A DNA stretch of 64,000 nucleotides from CBDBKL01 sp965116215. GTDB taxonomy: Bacteria; Bdellovibrionota; Bdellovibrionia; Bdellovibrionales; JAKFYE01. The notes under the pieces were generated by a model that had not been told where the DNA came from, made no database searches, and saw only the letters and a program-made list of their open reading frames with translations. The stretch spans positions 806,001 through 870,000 of the forward strand of contig OZ220494.1 of NCBI GenBank assembly GCA_965116215.1, read 5' to 3'. Shown piece by piece: positions 26,734-34,441 of the stretch. Both the position numbers and the translations under genes were made by a program. How positions within the stretch are numbered: the first letter of the stretch is position 1; the number at the start of each line of letters is the position of its first letter.

Positions 26734-27026
26734 TGTGTCATACCCCTCTATCTAAATACAATTTAGATTAACAGGAAGAAGACAAATAAGTAACAAGCCA
26801 TACAAGATATAAATGCAATGCATAAGGCTACTTATCCACACGAATTGTGGAATACCAAGTTTATTAGACCTTGGGCGAGCCTATTTGTAGGAGCTTTAGC
26901 TAATTGCTGAACCGGCTTGCAATAATAACCTATTGAAATTATTGAATTATATGCTCCTTTTATCCATTCATGAAAAATCCTGTACAGACATATACCTAAC
27001 GAGTCATCTTTTTTTAAGCATTAGGA

Positions 27027-27887
27027 TTGTGGCCCGTTCATTGCTTTCATAGTTTTAAAATGCTGCATCAACCTCATCTCCTATGTTTGAACTCGATTCC
27101 GTCCGCCACTCAGTTTCCGGAAATAATGGCAGCCCTTCTCTGTGGACAGCGTTTACCTTATCATCGCATATTAGATTTAGCCCCCTTGGGTCTTATCCAC
27201 CTGTTTGTTGTCTCCGGAGCACATCTCCTCTTTCTAGAAAACATCCTAAGACACATTCCCCTCAAAGGTCGATTTCAGAATATAACAGTTCTTACTTGTC
27301 TCTTTGCTTACACTTTAATCTCTGGGGCTGGTTTGCCCATTCTTCGTGCATTTATCCACCGGTGCCTAAAAATTGTTCGTCCATTTTTAGGTTGGAGGTC
27401 CGATCAAACTGTTTTTGTTTCCATTCTTATCCTTGCCCTGTCACATCCCGATTACATAGACTCCTTATCACTTTATTTAAGTTGGACAGCCGCTCTGAGC
27501 ATCTATCACCCTTTTACTATAAAATCCGAACTCTTTAGATTTTTATTAATTATGCTCTTGCTCACTCCACTTTTGATTCATTTTGGAGCTCCTTCCCCCC
27601 TCTCTCTTCCTATACAATTTCTTTTTGTTCCCTTTTTTGGTCTTTTTATTTTTCCCTTCACTTTATTGTCTTACTTCATTCATCCCATCATCCCCCTCTA
27701 TGACTCCACATTAGACCTTTTATTTAAAGTCCTACATTCTATTCCCCTCTCTCCTCTCGAAGTAGATAACTACCGTATGTCCTATCCTATGATTTACTGC
27801 CTCAGCATTCAGTTTATTTTCCATATTATTTCTATCAAAAATAAGAGAAACCAATGCAACCATCTATTTACACCCTTATCTTCATAA
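27027..27887 (+). CDS. comEC: ComEC/Rec2 competence (channel) domain, split gene part 1
   Basis: 286 residues with several membrane helices. Residues about 35-140 match the Competence domain of ComEC: LLCGQRLP, LGLIHLFVVSGAHL (ComEC usually has GLxHLLAVSGLH) and SGAGLPILRAFI. ComEC moves single-stranded DNA through the inner membrane during transformation. The usual N-terminal OB-fold domain is missing. The start is uncertain: TTG at 27027 or ATG at 27060. The frame ends at 27887, just as a second gene with the rest of ComEC begins in another frame at 27854, so the protein is either made in two pieces or broken by a frameshift. Confidence 0.8.
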   Translation: MWPVHCFHSFKMLHQPHLLCLNSIPSATQFPEIMAALLCGQRLPYHRILDLAPLGLIHLFVVSGAHLLFLENILRHIPLKGRFQNITVLTCLFAYTLISGAGLPILRAFIHRCLKIVRPFLGWRSDQTVFVSILILALSHPDYIDSLSLYLSWTAALSIYHPFTIKSELFRFLLIMLLLTPLLIHFGAPSPLSLPIQFLFVPFFGLFIFPFTLLSYFIHPIIPLYDSTLDLLFKVLHSIPLSPLEVDNYRMSYPMIYCLSIQFIFHIISIKNKRNQCNHLFTPLSS

Positions 27888-28591
27888 CACTCTTCCTTCT
27901 ACCTCATAACCTTTCTCTCTATCATAGAACCAAACTCATTATCTGGGATGTAGGACAAGGACAGCTTGCTACTTTTAGTACCTCAAAGACCTGTCAGCAC
28001 TTTGATGCGGGAGGAGAATTCTTACCTATCAAATCGATTAAAAGAGAATGCCTTTATAAGAAAAATAGACTTTTTTTATCTCATTGGGATCACGATCACA
28101 TTAGTTTTTCTTTAAAATTAAAACACGCTCTTAAAAACTTATGCCTTATGGAAGGACCTGGAGGAAATTCTTCTGAAAAGAAAAAAAGAATTATACGTCG
28201 ACTCCCCCTTTGTTCAAATAGATCCTCTAACGTCAAAGTTATACATGATGGATCCACACCCCAACGCTATTCCGAAAAAAGTAATTACAGGAGTAAAGTT
28301 TATGAAATTGAAAACATACTTATTCCAGGAGATTCTCCCTCTAAAATGGAAAAAATCTGGGCTTCACCTATACTTTTAGAAGTAAAAATTCTCATTCTAG
28401 GTCATCATGGAAGCCAAACAAGCACATCAAAATATTTATTAAATCAATTAAAAAATCTACGATTAGCTCTTTCTAGCTCAAGGCGATCTCGATATGGACA
28501 TCCTCATCCTAAAGTTAAAGAACGTTTAAATAAAATCTCTGTTCCACTTTTATCCACTTCGGAGTGGGGCACCTTAAAAGTTATCTACTAA
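27854..28591 (+). CDS. comEC: ComEC C-terminal metallo-beta-lactamase domain, split gene part 2
   Basis: 245 residues. One N-terminal membrane segment (about 4-24) is followed by a metallo-beta-lactamase fold: IIWDVGQGQ, the metal motif LSHWDHDH, LGHHGSQTSTS and RYGHPHPKVKERL, all in their ComEC positions. In ComEC this domain is thought to degrade the non-transported DNA strand. Metal-binding residues look intact, so if translated it could be active. It overlaps part 1 by 34 bases in a different frame. It is convergent with dut. Confidence 0.8.
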   Translation: MQPSIYTLIFITLFLLPHNLSLYHRTKLIIWDVGQGQLATFSTSKTCQHFDAGGEFLPIKSIKRECLYKKNRLFLSHWDHDHISFSLKLKHALKNLCLMEGPGGNSSEKKKRIIRRLPLCSNRSSNVKVIHDGSTPQRYSEKSNYRSKVYEIENILIPGDSPSKMEKIWASPILLEVKILILGHHGSQTSTSKYLLNQLKNLRLALSSSRRSRYGHPHPKVKERLNKISVPLLSTSEWGTLKVIY

Positions 28592-28685
28592 CCCTTAATA
28601 TATGGTCATTCTACATGAGTTTATAAAGACTTCAAAATAGAGATTAACTCACTTGTAATATATAATTTATTTTAACATAGAAAAT

Positions 28686-29132
28686 CTAATCCCCAGTTGA
28701 ACCAAATCCACCTTCTCCACGAGGCGTTTGACTCAATTTATCTAAAACTTTAAATTCCGCTTGATAAACAGGACATAAAACACATTGTGCAATACGATCT
28801 TGGTCTTTAATTTCAAAGGACTCGGTTCCCAAGTTGGAAACAATAATCTTAACTTCACCCCTATAATCTGCATCAATAGTGCCAGGAGTATTTAATAATG
28901 TCATCCCCTTTTGAATAGCCAATCCACTTCTAGGACGCACTTGAATTTCATAACCTTCAGGAATTTCAAAACTCAACCCCGTAGGCACTAAACATCTCTC
29001 ACCGACCGCAAGTCTAATAGGCTCATCTATCTGCGCACGAATATCAAACCCACTACTTAAAGCACTTTCATATTTTGGTAACTTCCCTTTAAAATTTTCT
29101 CTGAACATCACTTTAACTTTTTTCTTCTCCAT
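28686..29132 (-). CDS. dut: dUTP diphosphatase
   Basis: 148 residues. It hydrolyses dUTP to dUMP and pyrophosphate, limiting uracil in DNA. The five trimeric-dUTPase motifs are visible: SGFDIRA, RPRSGLAIQKG, NTPGTIDADYRGE, RIAQCV and RGEGGFGSTG (C-terminal, closes over the substrate). Standard length. It is the last gene of the long translation/RNA cluster, 13 bases after the M16 protease. Confidence 0.95.
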   Translation of the reverse strand: MEKKKVKVMFRENFKGKLPKYESALSSGFDIRAQIDEPIRLAVGERCLVPTGLSFEIPEGYEIQVRPRSGLAIQKGMTLLNTPGTIDADYRGEVKIIVSNLGTESFEIKDQDRIAQCVLCPVYQAEFKVLDKLSQTPRGEGGFGSTGD

Positions 29133-29145
29133 AGGACAACCCCTT

Positions 29146-30420
29146 TTATCTTTCCAATTGTCTCTGAATCAATTCTCTCCATCTTATACTTTTAATATCA
29201 CCTAAGATCAGAAAAGAGATACGATCTAAGTGCAAGTATTTTTGTACAAAATTCTTCATTGATTTCTCTGTTACAGAATCTATTTCAGTGAGTACCTCAT
29301 CTACAGATTTAAATTTCTTAAAAACCATTTCATTAATACCCAAAGAATGCATCCGGTTCTCAATGTCATCAGATGCCAAAAGAAAACTACCCTTTACCTG
29401 TTTTTTAAATAAACGTATCTCAGACGGTAAAATATTCCCTCTTTTTACAACCTTTTTTATTTCCCTATAGATCAAGTCGACTACTCGTTCAACTCTTGTC
29501 TTCCCACACGCCACATAGACAGAGCAAATCCCCGTATCTAAAAAAGTTGCTAATGAACTATAAATAGAATACGCTAAACCATGTCTTTCTCTTATACTCT
29601 GATAAAGTTTTGATGTCATACCACCACCTAAATAGGCATTAAAAATTAAAGATTCCATCCTATATGGATCTTTAAATGTTGCTATAGGAAAGCCTATAGT
29701 CATATGAATCTGCTCCAAATTTTTCTCTATCGAATGCACACAAGGAATATACTTTGCTTTTCGCCTTGAAGAAATTTTGGTTGAAAATTTTTTTGATTGA
29801 AAGTATTTTTGCACTTTCTTAATAAACATATCATGATCCACATTCCCTACAGCACTGATCACCATTCGATTCGAGGTATATTTCTCTTTATAATAAGATT
29901 TTATACTTTTTAAAGAGATCTGTCCTAAAGAACTCTCTGTCCCAAGAATAGGCCAACCCAATGAGCTTTTTGAGAATATGTTTTCAAAAAAAGAATCATA
30001 AATAAAATCCTCTGGAGTTTCAGTGATCATTGCAATTTCCTGCAGAATGACTTTTCTTTCACGTTCAAATTCATCTTTTGGAAAAATGGCATTCAATACT
30101 AAATCAGACAAAACATCCAATACCAAATCTCTATACTCGGCAAGAGCTATAGCATGATAACAAGTGTATTCTCGAGTCGTATAGGCATTGATTTCTGCAC
30201 CAGTCTCCTCTAAATCTTTAACTAATTGATAACCTGAGCGAGAAATTGTACCCTTAAACACCATATGTTCAAGAAAATGGCTTATTCCCTTCTGATTTAT
30301 TTTTTCATCACGTGTACCCGTTTGAACCCAAACTCCAACAGATAGGGCAGAACAATGCGGATGACGTTCTGTCACCACTCGCATTCCATTAGAGAATTTG
30401 GTCCTTTGAAATTCGACCAA
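29146..30420 (-). CDS. M16 family zinc metallopeptidase (processing-peptidase-like)
   Basis: 424 residues. An inverted zinc motif HFLEH (His48, Glu51, His52) with the downstream Glu in the EREFKVILQEI-like segment (ERERKVILQEIAMITETPED), as in the mitochondrial-processing-peptidase and YmxG families. It has no signal peptide, so it is probably cytoplasmic. In many bacteria such a gene follows pnp, then dut, exactly as here; the function in bacteria is not well known. It starts 11 bases after pnp. Confidence 0.92.
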   Translation of the reverse strand: MVEFQRTKFSNGMRVVTERHPHCSALSVGVWVQTGTRDEKINQKGISHFLEHMVFKGTISRSGYQLVKDLEETGAEINAYTTREYTCYHAIALAEYRDLVLDVLSDLVLNAIFPKDEFERERKVILQEIAMITETPEDFIYDSFFENIFSKSSLGWPILGTESSLGQISLKSIKSYYKEKYTSNRMVISAVGNVDHDMFIKKVQKYFQSKKFSTKISSRRKAKYIPCVHSIEKNLEQIHMTIGFPIATFKDPYRMESLIFNAYLGGGMTSKLYQSIRERHGLAYSIYSSLATFLDTGICSVYVACGKTRVERVVDLIYREIKKVVKRGNILPSEIRLFKKQVKGSFLLASDDIENRMHSLGINEMVFKKFKSVDEVLTEIDSVTEKSMKNFVQKYLHLDRISFLILGDIKSIRWRELIQRQLER

Positions 30421-30431
30421 TGTATTCTCCT

Positions 30432-32516
30432 TTAATTCTTTAATAAAACTTTATGCGATAGTTTGATTTTTCCCACTCTATCAATATCCAACACCTTGAC
30501 ATCAATACGGTCACCCTCTTTAACAAAGTCCTCAACACTTCGCACTCGCTCATGAGCAATTTCAGATATGTGCAACAAACCTTCAGAATTCGGTAAAATC
30601 TCTACAATGGCACCAAAATCTAAAATCTTCTTTACTTTACCTGTATAGTTTTGCCCCACCTCGGGTTCAGCACAGATAGCCTCAATCATATCAATCGCTT
30701 TTTGACTTGCCTTTGGATCACTGGATGCAATATTAATCCTACCACTATCTTCAATATCAATTTTTACTCCAGTCTGTGCAATAATATCTTTAATTGTTTT
30801 TCCACCAGCACCAATAACCTCTCTGACCTTGTCTGGCTTAATATGAATACTTTCAATCCGAGGTGCATGTTCAGAAATCTCCTCTCGTGGTTTTAACAAC
30901 ACCTTTTCCATCTCATTTAGAATGTGCGTGCGCCCCTCTTTTGCTTGCTTTAATGCCCGCTCCATAATCGCAAAATTCACACTATCAATTTTTATATCCA
31001 TTTGAAAAGCTGTTATACCCTCACGTGTTCCCGAAACTTTAAAATCCATATCCCCTAAGTGGTCTTCATCACCTAAAATATCTGTTAATATAGCGACCTC
31101 ATTTCCCTCCTTGATGAGACCCATCGCAATTCCTGCAACATTGTGTTTTATAGGCACACCTGCATCCAATAAAGCCAGAAGTCCAGAGCAAACAGTCCCC
31201 ATAGAACTGGATCCATTCGATTCGAGAACTTCGCTGACAATCCGAATCGTATAGGGGAAATCCTGATAGTCAGGAAGAACAGCTGCTAACGATTTTTCTG
31301 CAAGAAAGCCATGGCCAATTTCACGACGGCTTTGACCAAAACGCCCAGTCTCGCCGACACTAAATGGTGGAAAATTATAATGCAACAGGAACTGTTTCTT
31401 TTTTGTGCCATAAAGTGTCTCAATAAATTGCTCATCATCTCCTGTTCCTAAAGTGACAGTGCCTAAAACTTGTGTCTCACCACGTGTAAAAAGTGCTGAG
31501 CCATGTGACCGAGGTAAAACACCCACTTCACAGGAAATAGAGCGAACCGTCACTGTATCACGTCCATCTATTCTAACCTTATCTTTTAAAATCTTACTTC
31601 TAGCTATTTGATATTTCAGATCAGAAAAAATATTTGAGAGATCTTTACTCAATTCTTCTTTGTTCTCAGAGTCCTGAATAAACATTTCTTTAGCTTCATT
31701 CTTCAATTCATCCAATGCCTTATATCTCTCTTTTTTCTCCTTAATAGATAGGGCTGATTTTATTTTAGGGGTCAGAAAAGCCTCTACAGACTTTACAAAC
31801 TCCGCATCTGGCACATGTACTGTGAACTGACGTTTAGGCGCATCTCCTGATTTTTCTCTCAACTCGACTTGGGCATCTATAAGGGGCAAAATAGACTCAT
31901 GTCCAAATTTTAAAGCTTCCAATAACACACTTTCTTTAACAAAAACAGACTCCCCTTCAACCATCAGTATTCCATTGCGAGAACCTGCAATAACAAGATT
32001 TAACTCAACACCCTCCAATTGTGATAGAGTAGGATTGGCTATAAATTTTCCATCTTTTCTCACAACTCGAACAGCAGCTATCGGGCCATTAAATGGAATA
32101 TCACTTATAGTCAAAGCCGCTGATGCGCCAACGCTAGCTAACATATCCACAGGAAACATCCCGTCTGTACTTAATACGGTCGCTACAATTTGTGTTTCCT
32201 GCCTATAGCCTTCTGGAAACATGGGACGAAGAGGACGATCAATGAGTCGGCAATTTAAAATAGCATTTTCAGAGGGACGCCCCTCTCTCTTGAAATAACC
32301 TCCTGGGATTTTTCCCGATGAATAAAATTTTTCTTGATACTCAACAGATAGAGGAAAAAAATCCATTGTTGATTCCTCTGTAGAAGATACTACAGTGACT
32401 AAAACCATATTATTTCCACACTTAGTAAGGACAGAACCATCTGCCTGTTTGGCTAACTTGCCCGTTTCTAAAGTGATCTCATTTTCACCTACACGAGCGA
32501 CTACAGTCGTTTCCAT
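30432..32516 (-). CDS. pnp: Polyribonucleotide nucleotidyltransferase (PNPase)
   Basis: 694 residues. A 3'-to-5' phosphorolytic exoribonuclease of the degradosome. It has two RNase PH domains (about 10-140 and 310-530, with FFPLSVEYQEKFYSSG and RREIGHGFLAEKSL), a KH domain (IHIKPDKVREVIGAGGKTI) and an S1 domain (GKVKKILDFGAIVEILP...GLLHISEIA). The start has AGAGGTG upstream. The position after rpsO is conserved across bacteria. Confidence 0.97.
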   Translation of the reverse strand: METTVVARVGENEITLETGKLAKQADGSVLTKCGNNMVLVTVVSSTEESTMDFFPLSVEYQEKFYSSGKIPGGYFKREGRPSENAILNCRLIDRPLRPMFPEGYRQETQIVATVLSTDGMFPVDMLASVGASAALTISDIPFNGPIAAVRVVRKDGKFIANPTLSQLEGVELNLVIAGSRNGILMVEGESVFVKESVLLEALKFGHESILPLIDAQVELREKSGDAPKRQFTVHVPDAEFVKSVEAFLTPKIKSALSIKEKKERYKALDELKNEAKEMFIQDSENKEELSKDLSNIFSDLKYQIARSKILKDKVRIDGRDTVTVRSISCEVGVLPRSHGSALFTRGETQVLGTVTLGTGDDEQFIETLYGTKKKQFLLHYNFPPFSVGETGRFGQSRREIGHGFLAEKSLAAVLPDYQDFPYTIRIVSEVLESNGSSSMGTVCSGLLALLDAGVPIKHNVAGIAMGLIKEGNEVAILTDILGDEDHLGDMDFKVSGTREGITAFQMDIKIDSVNFAIMERALKQAKEGRTHILNEMEKVLLKPREEISEHAPRIESIHIKPDKVREVIGAGGKTIKDIIAQTGVKIDIEDSGRINIASSDPKASQKAIDMIEAICAEPEVGQNYTGKVKKILDFGAIVEILPNSEGLLHISEIAHERVRSVEDFVKEGDRIDVKVLDIDRVGKIKLSHKVLLKN

Positions 32517-32577
32517 GAAACACCTCTTCCCTTATTGCCGCATTAACACCTGCTCACTCTTGCTCTCCTGAAAATGA

Positions 32578-32603
32578 ACTCTATTATTCATGAACAATAG
32601 AGT
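32578..32603 (-). promoter_or_regulatory. Hairpin in the rpsO-pnp intergenic region
   Basis: ACTCTATT (32578-32585) pairs with AATAGAGT (32596-32603) across a 10-base loop, 61 bases upstream of pnp. In enterobacteria a hairpin here is cut by RNase III and sets pnp autoregulation; equivalence is inference. No T-run of terminator strength follows. Confidence 0.4.
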
Positions 32604-32643
32604 CACTCATGACATGAATTAAAACAGACGCTAATAATATTTT

Positions 32644-32913
32644 CTATTTACGAAGACCTAAATCATTAATGAGACTAATATATTTCTGCACATTTTTTTG
32701 TTTCAGATAATCCAGTAGCTTTCTCCTTTGATTTACAAGTTTTATTAATCCATGACGTGAATGATTGTCCTGTTTATGAACTTTAAAATGATCTGTTAAA
32801 TCATTTATTCTCTGTGTAAGAAGTGCAACCTGAACCTCCGAGCTTCCCGTATCGAGTTCTGACGTGCGATGTTTCTTAATGATATCTAACTTTATCTCCT
32901 TCGCTAAAGGCAT
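32644..32913 (-). CDS. rpsO: 30S ribosomal protein S15
   Basis: 89 residues, normal length. It binds 16S rRNA early in small-subunit assembly. Signature segments are DTGSSEVQVALLTQRI, LTDHFKVHKQDNHSRHGL and RRKLLDYLK. AGGAGATAGG precedes the ATG. It stands between truB and pnp, as is usual. Confidence 0.98.
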   Translation of the reverse strand: MPLAKEIKLDIIKKHRTSELDTGSSEVQVALLTQRINDLTDHFKVHKQDNHSRHGLIKLVNQRRKLLDYLKQKNVQKYISLINDLGLRK

Positions 32914-33061
32914 CCTATCTCCTCTAAAAATCTAAAATACACTTTCCTTCCTCTCCATAGGTAAAAATAAGAAATCTTCCCTCTATTAACCACAATGAAC
33001 TTCTACTCTCAAGCTATAATTTTCAAATACCTCTAATCTCTCCCTAAGTATTTTTGACATC

Positions 33062-34012
33062 TTATGAATGAATAAGTGGCTCTTTCATCGGTGTCATAAA
33101 TTGACAAGCAACCCTCCAACCATTCGCCTTTCCAGATTTCTCTAAAAGCGAAATCCACCGATTATCTGATTTCCTGAAGATCTTCACCCATCTAATATTG
33201 CTATGCACTACATTCAATCTCTCTTTTAACCTATGTGGAATTTGCCCATTTTCCATAAGACGAGCCCATAACCCATCCACAGAAATACTCATTACATGAT
33301 TTAATAGTTGATCCATAGGAAACCAAGCCTTCGAATCCACATAACCCAAAGCAGACAAGGTCTCTAAAGAAAGAGCATCGCTTAAGTGATAGGGTGCAGA
33401 CTCTGTTCTAACCAATGAACTCATGGTTGCACCCACACCCAAACGTTCACCTAACTCATGAATCCAAGAACGAACATACCCACCCTTTTTACAACACAAT
33501 CTTATATTATATTGTCTTCTTTTCACCCCTTTATATTCCACCCATTCCCGACCTCTATATTTTATATCCCAAAACGTCATTTTACGATAAACTTTTGGTA
33601 CATCTAAGCCAGCTCTGACATATTCATACAGTTTACGTCCCTTCACTTTTATGGCTGAATAGGAAGGAACTTCCATTTCCAATACTCCATCTAATTTCTT
33701 CATTTCCTTTAAAATCACAGACTCACTCAACTCCACACATCCTGAATCGGAAATCACTTGACCTGTTGTATCTCCTGTATCTGTAACATAACCTAGATAA
33801 ATTCCCACTCTATATTTTTTATCTCCCTCCATCAAATACCGGCTTAATAATGTTGCGTCCCCCACCAAAAGCACTAACAAGCCCTCTGCTAAAGGGTCCA
33901 GTGTACCAGAATGACCCACTCTCTTTTCTTTGAGTAAAAAGCGCACTTTATTGACAACAGAATGACTTGTTAAACCCTTAGGTTTATAAACTAACAATAC
34001 ACCATTAGGCAT
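33062..34012 (-). CDS. truB: tRNA pseudouridine(55) synthase
   Basis: 316 residues. It makes pseudouridine 55 in the T-loop of tRNAs. The catalytic motif GHSGTLDPLAEGLL has Asp39; also seen are GVLLVYKPKGLTSH, VPSYSAIKVKGRKLYEYVRAG and the KGGYVRSWIHELGERLG region. Slightly longer than average at the C-terminal end. It follows rbfA in the same operon. Confidence 0.95.
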   Translation of the reverse strand: MPNGVLLVYKPKGLTSHSVVNKVRFLLKEKRVGHSGTLDPLAEGLLVLLVGDATLLSRYLMEGDKKYRVGIYLGYVTDTGDTTGQVISDSGCVELSESVILKEMKKLDGVLEMEVPSYSAIKVKGRKLYEYVRAGLDVPKVYRKMTFWDIKYRGREWVEYKGVKRRQYNIRLCCKKGGYVRSWIHELGERLGVGATMSSLVRTESAPYHLSDALSLETLSALGYVDSKAWFPMDQLLNHVMSISVDGLWARLMENGQIPHRLKERLNVVHSNIRWVKIFRKSDNRWISLLEKSGKANGWRVACQFMTPMKEPLIHS

Positions 34013-34053
34013 TACACTTTATCTCACTTAAAGAATACAGATGAAAAAATACT

Positions 34054-34431
34054 CTACTCCGCATTTGATTCATCTCTTTTATCCTGAGAAAGCTCTGATA
34101 AAAGCGACTGAATACGATAACTTTCTGCAACAGATTGATCTTCAAAGAAAACAATCTTTGGGCAAAACTTAGCTTTAAGTTTTAAACTCAACTCCTTTTG
34201 AAACTTCCCTCTATACTCTTTTATCTTTTCTAAATTATTAGCCACATCTTCATCAGAACCAAAGGTGCTCACATAGATACGAGCCTGTTTCAAATCCCTT
34301 GTTATTCGTACGTGATTAATTGTCACTATATTTTTAAAGTGATTTCTTAACTTTGTAATTAAAAATTGAGATAGGATATCTTTAACATCTTTTTCAACTC
34401 TTTGGATTCTCCAGCTAACAGAATTTTCCAT
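34054..34431 (-). CDS. rbfA: 30S ribosome-binding factor A
   Basis: 125 residues from the start chosen here. A KH-fold factor for maturation of the 16S rRNA 5' end. Seen are WRIQRVEKDVKDILSQFL, VRITRDLKQARIYVSTFG and the PKIVFFEDQSVAESYRIQSLL region with the typical end. I chose the ATG at 34431 (MENSVSWRIQ), near the standard start; an upstream ATG at 34464 would overlap infB and has no ribosome-binding site. Confidence 0.92.
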   Translation of the reverse strand: MENSVSWRIQRVEKDVKDILSQFLITKLRNHFKNIVTINHVRITRDLKQARIYVSTFGSDEDVANNLEKIKEYRGKFQKELSLKLKAKFCPKIVFFEDQSVAESYRIQSLLSELSQDKRDESNAE

Positions 34432-34441
34432 AACAACAAGC

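Noticed and set aside
27083..27538. A 151-codon frame inside comEC part 1
   Set aside because: It is a shadow of the real competence-domain frame, with an implausible Ser/Pro/Cys-rich composition.
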